Source: Congeria kusceri (Eukaryota; Mollusca; Bivalvia; Myida; Dreissenidae). Taken from it: a stretch of DNA of 64,000 nucleotides. The notes beneath the pieces are model-generated. The model was not told the DNA's origin. It was given only the letters and a program-made list of their open reading frames with translations, and made no database searches. The position numbers and the translations under genes were made by a program. The number at the start of each line of letters is the position of its first letter. Positions within the stretch are counted from its first letter, which is position 1. Location of the stretch: assembly GCA_027627225.1 (NCBI GenBank), contig CM051027.1:44633618-44697617 (forward strand), in the 5' to 3' direction. This document shows positions 47,700-59,841 of this stretch, piece after piece.

Positions 47700-48542
47700 C
47701 ACTAACATCAGCAATAGTAGCAGCGGCAGAAGAAGTTGATGTAAAGTTTGATGCTTAAGTTTTAACAGTAGCAGCAACAACAACGACAACAGAACAAGTG
47801 GGAATCGATGTATAAGTAATAGTAGCAAAACAAGTATGAGAAGGGTTGCAAACTAATAGAATTAGAAATCAGTGTTGTAGTATCAACAATCGAAGCAGAA
47901 ATAGCAAAACAGTACTGGTATTAGTAATTGTAGTTTGTATTAGTTAAAGTAACAGCAAAAGTGTCGGAAGTTCTAATAGTAGTTGGAGTATTTGGAGTAG
48001 TAGCAGTAGCAGCAACATTAACTGTATATATTTAACAGTGTATATATTATATTAGTAGCAGTAGCAGTAAATTAACATCTGTATAAGTGTTTTCGATGGC
48101 TACACGTTAAAGCAGGTTATAGCACCAGCAGCAGAACCAGCGAAAAGCATGTGGCATTTATCGGTATTTCTGTACACTTATACGTAGCGGTAGCAGTGGT
48201 AGTAAACTAGCAGAAGCCGTAATTAGAGCTGCATTCGTTACTATTAGTAGCAGAAATGGTAAAAATGACAATAGCAGAATAATCAGAATAACTTGGGAAA
48301 AAAAAGAAGTGGCAGAAACAACAGCATAAACAGCAGAAGAAGAAGTATTTGCTTTTCAACATTATTGGTGATGAGTTTGAGTAGCAGCAGCAGTAATTTA
48401 TACCTATCAGTGACACCAAAAAACAACGGAAGCTGTAGTTCTTGTCTCGTACATAGGTAGCTGTAACAGGTAGCATAATAATAATAATAATAATAAAACT
48501 TCTAATACTACTACTTCTACTTCTACCACTACTTCTACTACC

Positions 48543-48578
<36 letters not shown>

Positions 48579-48640
48579 TGTAATAATAAAATAAAATAAT
48601 AATAATAATAATAATGTAGTCCGTATTGGTTGTGCTGTTT
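47700..48640. repeat. Trinucleotide low-complexity region (AGC/AGT rich, then AAT microsatellite)
   Basis: 47700-48420 is rich in degenerate GTAGCAGCA/ACAACAGC words. 48475-48620 is a (AAT)n microsatellite broken by a CTACTTCTA block. No coding signal. Confidence 0.8.
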
Positions 48641-51334
48641 GTTGTGGTAGTCAAGGTCGTATTGGTAGTGATGGTTATTGTAAAGGTGGAGTTTGTGGTA
48701 GTAGAGAATGTGCATGAGGTTGTGGTGGGGTTTGTGGGTTTGATGGACGTTGTGTTGGAGTTGTGGATGTTTTGGTAGTTTTGGTGCAGGTGGTAGTACA
48801 GGTGTTGGAGGTGGTGGTAGTTATGAAGGTGCTGGAGTATGCGTTGGTTATGGATGCAGTGGATGAGGTAGTATTGTAAGTGGTGTTGTTGGTGATTGTG
48901 GTGGCGTTGGCGATGGTTGGTATGGTTGTTTTGGCGATGGATGTAATAGAGTTTGTGGTTGAGATGGTTGTGGAGAATGTGGTTTTGTGGAGGTGGCTGT
49001 GGTGTTGGAGATGGTTGTGTAATGGTAATGGTGGTGATGTTGAAAAAGTTGTTGAGGTGGTGGTGGTGGAAGTGGTATAGTATTTTCGAGGTATAGTGTT
49101 AAAAATTCGATCTAAAATTAAAATAAAAAAACAAATACAAAATAATAAAAAAAAATGCACAAAATCATATCTTCAGCAAGTTTTCGTTATTATCCTATTT
49201 AAACCATGTTGAGCACATCTATGCACACCTATGGTTACCCTCATCAAGTACAAATTGCTTCGCGAGACAAAACGTTAATTTGATAAAGGTAGTGGTTGTG
49301 GTGGTATTTGTGGTGGCGGAGTCGCTGTGGTGGTGGTTGCGGTGATGGTGGCGGTGAAGAGGGTTGTGGTGGCGGTATTGTTAGTGGTGTAGCGGTGGCG
49401 AACGTTGTGGTGGTGAAAATGATGGAGGAATAAGAGATGATGGTGGACTTGGTGGTTATGGTTGCTGTAGAGGTGAAAGAGTAATTGTTGTGAGGGTGGA
49501 TTTTGTGGACGTGGTGGTTATTGTGGAGTTGATGTTTATGGTGGAGGTTAATGTTATGGTAAAGGTGGGGATTAAGGTTGGGGGTGGTTACAATTTAGGT
49601 GGTGGTTATGGTGGAGGTTATGGTTATGATGGAGGTGGTGGTTATGGTGGATGAGCTTTTCATTAATGAGCAGTTGGGTGTTGTGGTAATGATGGTGGCG
49701 GTGGTTTTGGTGGAGGTTACTAGTATGGTGTTATGGTTGTGATCGAAGTGGTGGTTATGGTGGAAAAGGTGGTTATTATTGAAGGGGTTGTTTTGTTGGA
49801 GGTGGATGTTATGTGGTTGAGGTGGAAGTGGTGTTTATGGTGGAGGTGAATATTAAGGTGGAGGTGGTGGTTATGGTGAAGGTGGTGGTTATGGTAAAGG
49901 TGGAGATTAACATGGAGGTTGTGGTTATTATGTTGGAGGCTGTGGTTATTATTGAAGTGGTGGTTAGTATTATTTTGGTGGTGGTTATTATACAAATGGT
50001 GGTTATGATGAAGGTTATGGTTATGATAGAGGTTGGTTATTTCTTAGGTGGTGGTTATGGCGGAGGTTTTGCTTATGATGGAGGTGGTGGTTATTGAGAG
50101 GTGGCTGTTATAGTGGACGTTATGGTTATGGTAAAGCTGGAGATTAAGGTTGAGGCGGTGGTTGTTATTAAGATGGTGGTTATGGTGGAGGTGGCTGTTT
50201 TGGTGAAAGTTATGGTTATCGTAAAGCTGGAGATTAAGGTTGAGGCGGTTGTTATTATTAAGATAGTGGTTATGGTGCAGGTTATGGTTAGGATGGAGGT
50301 CGTGGTTATGGTGGTAGTGGTGGTTATCATTTACATGGTGGATTTGATGGAGGTGGTTGTCTTGGTGTAGGTGGTGGTTATGGTGAAGGTGGTGGTTTTT
50401 GTGGATGTGATTTTTACGGTGGACGGTTATGGTAAAGCTGGAGAATAAGGTCGAAGCGGCGGTTATTATTAAGGTGGTGGTTATGGTAAAATTTATAGTT
50501 ATGATGGATGTGATGGTTGTGACTGCGTTAACGGCGGTGTTGATCGTTGTGGTGGAGGTAATAGTTTAGGTGAATGTGTTGATGGTTGAGGTTGTGGTTG
50601 TTGAAATGATTGTTGTGGTGGAGGTGAGGGTTGTGATGAAGGTGATGGTGGAGGCGGCGGTGTACGTTGCTATGTGTTAGATGTTGGATGTGATAGTTTT
50701 GGTGGAGGTGTCGGTTATGATGGAGGTTTTGGTTATGGTGGATGTGATTGTTATACTGGTGGCGGTTGTAGTTATAGTGATTGTAGTGGTTATTGCAGAT
50801 GTGGAAGGTTGTGGTTGAGGTGATAATTTTGGTGGAGGTGGTAATGATGACGTTTGTGTTTGTAGTCGTGATGGAGCTGTTCGTGGTGGAGCTGGTTGTG
50901 AAGGATAGAGGTGGTGGATGCGATTATGGTGATGGGTGTGATTATCGTGCTAGTGGTGGTATTGGTGGTGAATGTGCTTTCGGTGAAGCTGATGACGGTT
51001 ACGGATGCGGCGGTGGTAGAGGTGGTCGTGGTGGTGAATGTGGAGGGGGTCCATTATAAACACCAACAACATGAACATGCTGCTTTAAGCATCTGGTCAC
51101 TAAAAAACAAGACGCATTTGTGGTGCAACATAAAGGTGGTGGTTATGGTGGATGTGGTGGTTATGGTGGAGGTAGTAGTGTTTGTAAGGTTGTTGGATAT
51201 GGTGGTGCTGGTGGTTATGGTGCTGGTGGTTATGCTGCTGGCTATTATTTAGGAATGGATATGGTTGAGGTGGTAGTTATGGTGGAGGTGGTAGCTGTGG
51301 TGGATGTATTAGTTACGGTAGAGGTGCTGGTTAT
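48640..51334. repeat. GGT-rich degenerate array (GGTGGTTATGGTGGAGGT), left block
   Basis: About 2.7 kb with a 6/12-nt rhythm of GGTGGTTATGGTGGAGGT, strand-asymmetric (the plus strand is G/T rich, almost no C). It contains a normal-composition gap at about 49080-49285. In one frame it spells Gly/Tyr-rich peptide (GGYGGCGGYGGG at 51135) but stops are frequent in all frames. It is most likely a minisatellite-like expansion, possibly derived from a Gly-rich coding exon. Part (50550-51110) reappears as the block at 52720-53395. Confidence 0.85.
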
Positions 51335-52557
51335 CACGCCCTGTACCCGGATAATCCAAACGCAATGCAGCGACCCTAATGCAGTGCCAAAATGGCGGAT
51401 GGAAAGTCTGTTCTACTTTGTTTTATACATATTTGTTTATGTACAGGTATGTTTTGGTTGTAAAATATGTCGCCGTTGATCAAATAAGTATCTAATTCAA
51501 TATACCTAATGTTCTATCTAGCAATAATGATGTTGTAAGATGGAATGCTGATGAAAAAAGACAAACATTCAATTAAAATATTTATAAAAAAGTGTAAACA
51601 ATACTCAGAGGCGTTTAATTGCCATAATATTTCGCTGTTTGGAAGCAAACATATACTGCTTCAAAAGCACATTTACACTGTGCCGATATCCCATTGGATT
51701 CGGACACAATACTCGTTCAAATGTGCAAACTGCGATAACATTGATACAAAACTAATTTCTGTTTGATAATAACCGAACGCAATATATACTAGTAACGGAT
51801 AAAAACCAAACCAACGCATAAGACCTGACGTATACACCCCTAACCGACTTATATTCTATATCAATGAATGAATATACATGTATGCTAAAAGACTGTAATG
51901 GGTTTCTATATATTTCTATTTTCATTTCAATCGTATTGTATAATTTGCTCGTTCACCATTGACAACGTGTATTTACCCAAAATTACTATGTACGTATGAA
52001 CGTCCAAAGTTTAAGTGTGTATATTGTGATACATCTTTTGACAGTTTAGAGGAAATTATTGAACAAGCGCATAAATAACACTAAAAGAAAATTTTTCATA
52101 TATAAAGGATGAACAGATATCTTCTTTTTCAGTTTGTTAGGTAATTATCTTGTTTACGTTCGCGCTTATCCATCACAGTTTCCTACATCAATTCATCAGT
52201 CGGGAATTATCCACAAGCACTCAACCACTACAGAATACAAACAATATTTTAGATATCAACATCAACATTAAACTTTGATATGATTACACATTGTCATAGA
52301 GATATCCATTCAACTAATATAGTTTTCAAGTAATGTACTAATGCATTTTAAGATATTTTAAAAGGGTCGGAAACATAAAAATGTTCTTTATGAGGACTTT
52401 TTCGAGAAAATTTTAATGACTTCCAGCATCATAAGGGTGATTGTCAAAAACAAAAATTAAGTAAATAAACCACTGGACACTATAACTATTAACGCTTTAC
52501 GTTTCTACTCAACACAAATATAACAACATGGTTAGGATTATCCAGGTACAGGGCGTG
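51335..52557. mobile_element. TIR element inserted in the GGT-rich array
   Basis: Left end CACGCCCTGTACCCGGATAA (51335) then TCCAAAC; the right end, reversed, reads CACGCCCTGTACCTGGATAA then TCCTAAC (from 52557). That gives about 27 bp with two differences. GTTAT flanks both sides (51330-51334 and 52558-52562), a candidate 5-bp target duplication, though the host array itself repeats GGTTAT. The interior (1.2 kb) is AT-rich, quite unlike the array. It contains only a short unrecognised frame (51545-51766), so it is non-autonomous. Confidence 0.75.
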
Positions 52558-53395
52558 GTTATTGTAAAGATGGATATTAAGGTTGATGCGGTGGTTATTA
52601 TTGAGTTGATGGTTATGGTGGAGGTGGTGGTGGCTGTTTAGGTGGTTGTTGTGGTGAAGGTGATGATTGTGATGAAGTTGCTGGTGAAGGCGGCGGTGAA
52701 GGTTGTGGTGAATGTGATGCTTATGGTGGAGGTGATAGTTTAGGTGGATGTAGAGATGGGTGAGGTTGTAAATGTTGAGGTGGTTGTTGTGGTGCAGGTG
52801 ATGGTTAGGGTGGTGGTGATGGTTTCGTTTGCGGTGATGGTAAACGATATGGTGGCGATGGTGGTTATTGTGTAGATGGTGGGTATGGAGTTTGTTGTGG
52901 TTAAGTTGGATGTGATGGTTATGGTGGAAGTGGTTGTTATGAAGAAGGTGGTTGTTATTATAATGGATGTGATGGTTATTGTAGCGGTAATTATGGTGGA
53001 GGTGGTGATTATTGTGGAGGTATGGTACTGATGAAGGTAAGGGTTATGGTGAAGGTGGTGTTTGTTGTTATGGGGTAGATGAAGGTTGTGGTTGAATTGA
53101 AGATAATGGTGGAAGTGATTTGTTTGGTTGAGATGGTGATGGTTGTGGTCGTGGTTGATTTGTTCGTGGTGGAGCTTGTTGTGGTGGAGGGAGGTGGTCA
53201 ATGCAATGGTGGTGATGTTTGTGGTTATCGGGGGCGTGCTGGTGGTGGTATTGTTGTGGAGGTGCTTTCGGTGATGCTGATGATCGTTGTGGATGCGATG
53301 GTGGTGTAGGTGGTCGTGGTGGTGAATGTGGATGCGGTTCATTATAAACAACGCGTTCAAAACAGCAACATCAACATGCTGCTTTAAGCATTTGG
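52558..53395. repeat. GGT-rich degenerate array, right block
   Basis: Continues the array right of the TIR element and ends near 53345. Its end matches the end of the left block: GGTCGTGGTGGTGAATGTGG, then CATTATAAACA and CATGCTGCTTTAAGCAT (51080 vs 53378). The two blocks therefore descend from a higher-order duplication. Confidence 0.85.
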
Positions 53396-53399
53396 CCAC

Positions 53400-54370
53400 G
53401 CAAAAACAATAAGCATTAATTTTGTTAAACAATATAAAAATATACATGTATCAGAACACGTGGTAAAGAGTTCTCTTAAATACGATGACCAGTAAAACGT
53501 TAAATATACCGTTAGAAATTCCCGTGGACTGTGTATATACAATCATAATTATGTAATACTAATTTTACCTGATTTAAGTTTATTGAAGTAGCGATCTCGT
53601 CAACTGTCGCGGGCATATATTTCGTGGAACACGTCAAATTTTAACCGCCTGATTTCGCCATATATTTCAATGACCACCCAAAATAATAGTTAAGACATAG
53701 GAATGAGTTTTTGAGATGGTGAATATTATATTTAACTTTAATGGCATTTAAACAGTGGTTAAATTATTTGTTAGCATTGTGAACAGTTCATATTATGTTA
53801 TTAAATTGATGAGAATTCAAGTGTAAATTTTGAAACATCACAAGTTAATAAATTAGTAATCTACTTTGGGTATTAGTTAATTCCGCTTCGCATATGGCCC
53901 TGTTCATTTTAACTGATTGAACTAGCTTTATATATCGTTTACCTTGTAAAAAATACAGATTTCTTATTATCTTTGTGAGTTTTTTTTATATTATTGTAAC
54001 CTTTCTTTATTTCCATCGTATATATGCATTTACAAATAAACATACAGTCATACAAACATACAATACATGCAACCAATGGAATTGTATGTTTGAAATGTTT
54101 CAATGTATTGTATTAAATAGCTAAACAAATAAAAGTAATATGATAATGCATTCGAACAGGCCAATATTCTTATATTTTACCGTGCAGGTTTATCCGTATT
54201 AAGTAGGTACATTTTTGCATGGAAAAGATACATAGACACCATAAGTATGAAAAAGCAAAGGGTACATTTTGCTGCAAATATTTATCAAAAAAACAGAGAG
54301 GAAATATCACTTGTTCCTATTCTTGAATACCCGGTACTTATATAGAATTTTTTTCCTTTAATATTATGTT
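53400..54370. other. Intergenic / LINE 3' flank, nothing else supported
   Basis: AT-rich. The part next to 54370 may be the 3' UTR of the minus-strand LINE. No gene recognised. Confidence 0.5.
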
Positions 54371-54371
54371 C

Positions 54372-56398
54372 TTACTGCACAGAGGTATTTGGTTCGCATA
54401 TTGCTCTTATCAGCGACCAGTAATTTGTTTCTTTTTCTAAATGTGTAAGTGACTTGTATATGGTGTAGGCTAAGGTTAGACTATTTACAAGACCAATGTA
54501 ATTTGGTATTATTTTATCTTTTCTACAAGTGAAAATGTATCTATTAACTTCGAGACACAGTATGTTAAGATTTTGTTTATCTTTGTTAGTGCTACCTAAC
54601 ATAAATGTTCTGAAGTCTATTTCTGTCATTCTATTTATATTCCTATTGTTTAACAAGGTTTTGTTTACTTCCTTAATCAAGCATTTTACAATTTCACAAG
54701 ACCAAAAAAGATGAACAATCGTTTCTTCAAATTTGTGACAAAAAGTACACAGATTATTATTTAACAATTTCATTTTGTACATAAGGTAATTTGTACCGAG
54801 TATATTGTAAATAATTCTAATCTGGAACCATTGTATGTAGCTATCTCTTGTTATGTCAAATACTGTTTTAAAAATGCATTTCCATTCCTCATCAGTAATG
54901 ACAAAATTGTTCCATGTGTTTTTACACATAGGTTCAATGCCGTTTTGAATGAAATAATCATAAATTGATCTATCCTTGCTTTCATGGCTTATGAAATATT
55001 TTGCATAGCATGACAGAGACGGGCCGTATGTGTGAACGTCATTTGTATTAAACTGTACATTGCATTTCTTAAAAAAGTTCTTCATTGATTTTACAAGTCG
55101 TTCAAAATAAAGAAAGTTGAAGGATTTTCCCGTAATATTTTCTATTTGATATTTTGTTAAGAAGGTGTTTGAGTCAATAACTAAATCTCTCTCAAATCTA
55201 ATACCTCTGTCATACAGTGCTTTCAAAAATAAGGGTTCATTACCAATTTTGAAATTGTGATTGTAGAACAAGGGCATGTTAAGAATACTATTAACATCCG
55301 CAATTTCTAACACATCCAGAAGTTGTTTGTAACACGAAAATACTTCAAACCAAAAATCATTTTAAAAACATTTTTTAACTATGGCAATATACTGTTTTCC
55401 AGTGTTAAAAAGTTTACATACATCAAAAATGGACCTTATAACAATTACACACTTATTATCATAACATGCATATATTTTTCTTATCCAAGAGAGCTTCATT
55501 TTTTTACAGTATGCATAAATATCTATCATTTGTATCCACCTTTCTCATAACTTTATGTAAGTGTTGAACTTTTAATTTTATAAGGTGCATTATCCCAAAC
55601 AAAGTCAAACACTATTTTGTTCAGTTTAACAAGAATATCTTTCTTTGGTGTGGGTAGTGCAAAAAAAAACAATGAGTGAAAAAGGTAATATAACCGATTT
55701 AATAACGGAAATTCTACCAATTGGTGTAAGTTTTCATTTTTTCCATTGACTTATTATATTAATTGTTTTAATAAATTTGTCAGAAAAATTTTAATCAACC
55801 ATAAGATTACGGTCAACATCAAAAAAGATTCCCAATAGTTTAAATCTGGTTGTTTCCCATGTTAGTTTATATTTTGTTTTGATCGAGCGGGTGCTGTACT
55901 TCAAGGATCCGATCCAAATTACGTTAGTTTAATCAAAATTTACTTTTAAGCCAGAAAAATATGCGAAATCCTGGAGAAGGTCTAGAGCAGCGTTTAAGGA
56001 GTTTTCGGAACCATCCGACAACAAAGAGTTATCATCTGCAAACTGAGATATTTTGTATTCTTTACCGTTAATACATATGCCTTTTATGTTTTTACAATGC
56101 TTAATCTTACAACCGCGGCCTACTGTGAAGCTTTCGGACAAAATTCCGTTTAACTGAACCGATGTCTGTGTATTTCTTAAAAAATCGATATCCATCGTTT
56201 AAAGCTTGGTCTAAAATTAAATAAGTCTAAAGTTTTTTCAACGCAATCAAATGATAAGGAATCGAAGGCTTTTTCGAAGTCAATCATCAATATTAACCCC
56301 GGTATTTTATTGGTTTCAGTATAGGACATTATGTCATACAAGAGACGTGTGTTTTGAGTTCGATATTGTTCCATTACCCATATGTATGAACCAAACAT
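54372..56398 (-). pseudogene. Tx1/L1-like LINE, 5'-truncated, broken reverse transcriptase and C-terminal domain
   Basis: Minus strand from 56398: TRLLYDIMSYTETNKIPGLI, DFEKAFDSLSFD, then after a frame change SVQLNGILSESFTVGRGC. An internal deletion has removed the QGD…LFILCAE segment. Next come KISQFADDNSLL and FSGLKVNFD (55929), then frame-broken RT thumb sequence with FKLLGIFFDV and LTPIGRISVIKSV (55860-55670). A long clean frame, 55313-54372 (313 codons), encodes the C-terminal domain, including FQIRIIYNILGTNYLMYKMK and the CTFCHKFEETIVHLFWSC Cys/His motif. It shares ENTRLLYDI-type and QFADD-type motifs with 6921-7745, so it is the same family and more complete at the 3' end. Confidence 0.88.
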
Positions 56399-56419
56399 AT
56401 GTATATCCTTATATATAAT

Positions 56420-56650
56420 TCATGTACATGTAAGAGATGCAGACAACCCGCGCATTATATCTTTGTTAGTAGTATTCTGTACGCCGTAGAGCAATGTAGA
56501 TGTTTATGCTTAGCTTTCATTAAAATCCTAGAATAACTATATAAATTCACACTTGTGTTTAAGTCATTTGATCATATTAATTGGTATACATGTACAAGAA
56601 ACCTTAACAACACTATAACATGGTGTATTAACATCAAACATCTGATGAAT
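56420..56650. repeat. Diverged ~230-bp duplicate, copy 1 (pairs with 57335-57545)
   Basis: Shared ordered words: TTCATGTACA, AAGAG-TGCAGA, GCTTAGCTT-CATT, ACACTTGTGTT, GTCATTT-A-CATAT and ATCATGGTG/AACATGGTG. The offset is about 0.9 kb. Non-coding. Confidence 0.5.
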
Positions 56651-57334
56651 AAACAACAACAAAAACATCCCGCAGAAATCCCCGATTACTCTGACTTGAA
56701 AATACATCAGAATTGTATTAAACATTCAGGAATTTGTCCCCAATGTCACCTCAGAACAAACGAGTGCACCGCAGCCTACAGCCATTGAATTCACCAAACA
56801 AATCAATCTTCAAATCCTATCCTTGGGATCCCAAATGGCCTAAAATCACATGCATTAACAAGATTCGGAATGCCTTTTAAGCCAAATAAATTGTTTTCAG
56901 GAGTTGAATGGGTAAAGTAATCACATCTAAACAACAATTTAATAGACGTTATCAAGACATTTATTAGTGTTAAATGATAGCAGTCGTGCGTAGAAGGATT
57001 TTTGCTTGAAACATGATCTACCTGTAGCGTGCCACTGCTGATAAACTTGATTTTCTTTCAGTATTGAATATTGTAAATTAATGAGTTTATTATACGAATG
57101 TGTGCGATATTATACTTTATAATAATAAGCATATGTTGACGTGTGTTATCATGAATAAAATAATTACTATTGTATTTCATGTGTTCATTTATTTGTTATG
57201 GATATTTTATGATATTATGTCTGCAGAGCGTTTTTTGCATTTGAAATCTTTTTTCTTTAACAAAGAGGGAGATGTTCCATTAGTTAGATTCCTTTTATAA
57301 ATCAGACAATAACAAATGTACTTTCAAACATGCT

Positions 57335-57545
57335 TATTCATGTACAGCTGGTAAATATAAGAGCTGCAGAGAGCCAGCACATTCATGCAGTCGAGTATGC
57401 AGTGGAGCAATATAAATGCTCATGCTTAGCTTCCATTCGAATTATATAATAAATATATACTTTTACACTTGTGTTGTTATTATGTCATTTAACCATATAA
57501 AAGTGCATGAAAGAAACGTAAACAACAATATATCATGGTGTTACA
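57335..57545. repeat. Diverged ~230-bp duplicate, copy 2
   Basis: Partner of 56420-56650. It lies in otherwise featureless AT-rich DNA (56650-58170). Confidence 0.5.
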
Positions 57546-58173
57546 AAATATCTTGTCACGTGAATCTGAAAGACACCTCAAGAAGAATCATTTAACAGAA
57601 CTGGACGTAGCTTGGGCGTTTCCAAATATTTTTTTCTGGTTAGTAATTTAAAGTTTAACAAGAAAACTTAAAACGAAAATGAATTGTGAATGACACGATA
57701 GCGTTGTTTTTAAACAAAACATTTTTTGCAATAAATAACTATGTTTTATCGGCCTGTTGTTTATCTGTATAAAGTTATATCTTGCAAAGTTGAAAATGGT
57801 CAATAAATAAAGAATACGATCACGTTGGCAATCTGGATAATCATCTGGATCCAGGATTTGTCAAAATGAATGTCTATCAATGAGGAAGCACATTGCTCCA
57901 GTATATTGTATAACTAATTAATTACAAATACATGTGGATTGTGGAGAATGAGATGACTGTATGAAGGTATTGACTCTCCGAGCGCTATCCAGTTTAACAT
58001 GTATTAATTTTTGGGACAGCTTCATCGGACAGGAAATTAAAGATTTAAAGAACGGTATGACCAAGGGAAAATGATTGATGAGTCTGAACGTTCGCCGTCT
58101 TGTCTTCTTTCTGTCACTAGCTGGATCAACGACAAACGGTCGACATGATGTCATGAGTCATTTAAGAATATGA

Positions 58174-58305
58174 CTGTATTACTCGGCCCTCGAGAAGAAC
58201 TTAGTGACTAGTGGCCTATACAACGTTCAGCAACGAATTTGGAACATGGATGAAACAGGGCTAACAATGACACCCACACCATCCAGGATCATTGCCAATA
58301 AAATG
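58174..58305 (+). pseudogene. pogo/Tigger-like DDE transposase fragment
   Basis: One frame reads LYYSALEKNLVTSGLYNVQQ then RIWNMDETGLTMTPTPSRII. NMDETG is the hallmark around the first catalytic Asp of the DDE superfamily in pogo/Tigger/jerky-type transposases. Sequence on both sides is out of frame or unrelated, so this is a short relic. Confidence 0.6.
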
Positions 58306-58829
58306 TTGATATCTGTAGGTCTGCATGATGCAGTATGACAATAATGACGTAAGGACACTAAATTAAACATAATTTGAACTTTAAAACAAATTATTCTATG
58401 ACCTCTACACAATACGTGTATATGGATGTTGTAATAGCTTCAATAATTATAGTTTTCATTATGAAAAAAATTACTATGGTGGTGCAGAGTAAAACGTCCT
58501 CGAATAACGAGCCATTCACGTTTGTGACACGTGGCACTGAATTAGTCAATTAGAAATAATGACACTCCAGGTCGTGGCATTTTTTAGGGTAGGTCGGGTA
58601 ATCTGAAACAAACATAATTTGTTTACGCCTTATGAGGGTAAAGTGCCCTACCATTTAATTTTTTTTAAACAAGAACACTCTGCCATAGGTACAGAATTGC
58701 GTGTTTTCAAAAAGCATTTACTATTGGAGCATATGTTTGGTACGAAAATATATCAGAACATTTCTAGATTTAGCATTTGCAAACAATCAAGTATTTAACG
58801 TAATTGAATTTAAAAAAAAGCGCGAGATT

Positions 58830-59180
58830 GCGACGTTTATATCGCTTCGGCGCATCGTGTCGGCGCTCCGGCGTATTGTGTCGGCGCGTCGGCGTATCGT
58901 GTCGGCGTACCGTCGCTCCGACACGATAGGCCGAAGCGCCGACACGATACGCCGATGCGCAGAGACGATACGCCGCAGCGACGACACGGTACGCCGAAGC
59001 GCTGACACGATGCGCCCAAGCGATATAAACGTCGTCTCTTCGTATCTTTCACTAATTTTATAGCCACAGATGAAAAAACGCAAGAGACTGCGACATTTAT
59101 TTCGCTTCGGCACATCGTGTCGGCGCGCTGGCGCATCGTCTCGGCGCTTCGGCGTACCGTGTCGGTGTCGGCCCAGTTTC
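58830..59180. repeat. GC-rich fold-back made of 21-bp tandem units
   Basis: 58830-58920 contains tandem 21-bp units of the type CTTCGGCGCATCGTGTCGGC. 58921-59035 contains the same units in reverse orientation (CGCCGACACGATACGCCGA), so the two arms form a ~200-bp palindrome bordered by ACGTTTATATCGCTT and its complement. A third, forward arm is at 59077-59165. It is strikingly GC-rich in an AT-rich setting. Because 21 is a multiple of three, frames on both strands stay open and spell RRIVSAL or RRSADTI heptads; these are not genes. Confidence 0.85.
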
Positions 59181-59229
59181 ATAAGCATAGGTCGAAGTCG
59201 CGAAACTGCGATGGCATTAACAGGACACC

Positions 59230-59275
59230 GTATATATCTAATATCTAGCACCGTATATATCTAATATCTAGCAGG
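59230..59275. repeat. 23-bp tandem duplication
   Basis: ACCGTATATATCTAATATCT plus AGC occurs twice in a row. Confidence 0.85.
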
Positions 59276-59415
59276 GTTTGTGGGAGATTATCCCGGCTCC
59301 TCTGTAGGAACAGTTGAGCCAAACGTTGAGATTGAGGCGAATTTGATCGTCCATGCTTGTCTTATGCTGGCTTCTCTACCAGCAACAACTTCTTGACTGG
59401 TATCGTGTGTCTGTC

Positions 59416-59670
59416 CATGGCGATATCAGATATTGGATCGAGAGCGTAGAGAAAAGTCGCGTTGTTCAACGTTTTACTTCGGTTTATATCCTTTCCGGTA
59501 ATTGACGGGTCAATTGTTAATTGAGTATTTTTATAGTCAACCTTAATTTCAAAATTACTAGTTGAAATAAATATGCATAGATGGATGAATACATCCATTC
59601 ATTTCCCGCCGAGTTATTCAAGAAAATCATGGCGATATCAGATATTGGATCGAGAGCGTAGAGAAAAGTC
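59416..59670. repeat. 43-bp perfect direct repeat, 212 bp apart
   Basis: CATGGCGATATCAGATATTG through AGAGAAAAGTC is identical at 59416-59458 and 59628-59670. Read on the minus strand both copies give TFLYALDPISDIAM in open frames of 78-81 codons. No family recognised. Confidence 0.8.
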
Positions 59671-59841
59671 ACAAATGATAAAGATTTAATGAACTTTAAT
59701 TTTACTTTGTTTTCAATGATTCCACTAGCTTTAAGTGTCAATCGAATATAGTTCTTGTACATAATGTATATTGTTATAGCATAGTATGGTGGCTTTTAGT
59801 ATCGGATAATCACGTCAGGTTTAAATACATATACATATTTA

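Noticed and set aside
48407..53447. Many Val-, Gly-, His- or Thr-rich frames of 70-235 codons
   Set aside because: All arise from the GGT/AAC low-complexity array; no splice structure or conserved domain.
58701..59251. Overlapping 99-154-codon frames on both strands with RRIVSAL/RRSADTI heptads
   Set aside because: Product of a 21-bp repeat whose units lack stops in several frames; palindromic, not gene-like.
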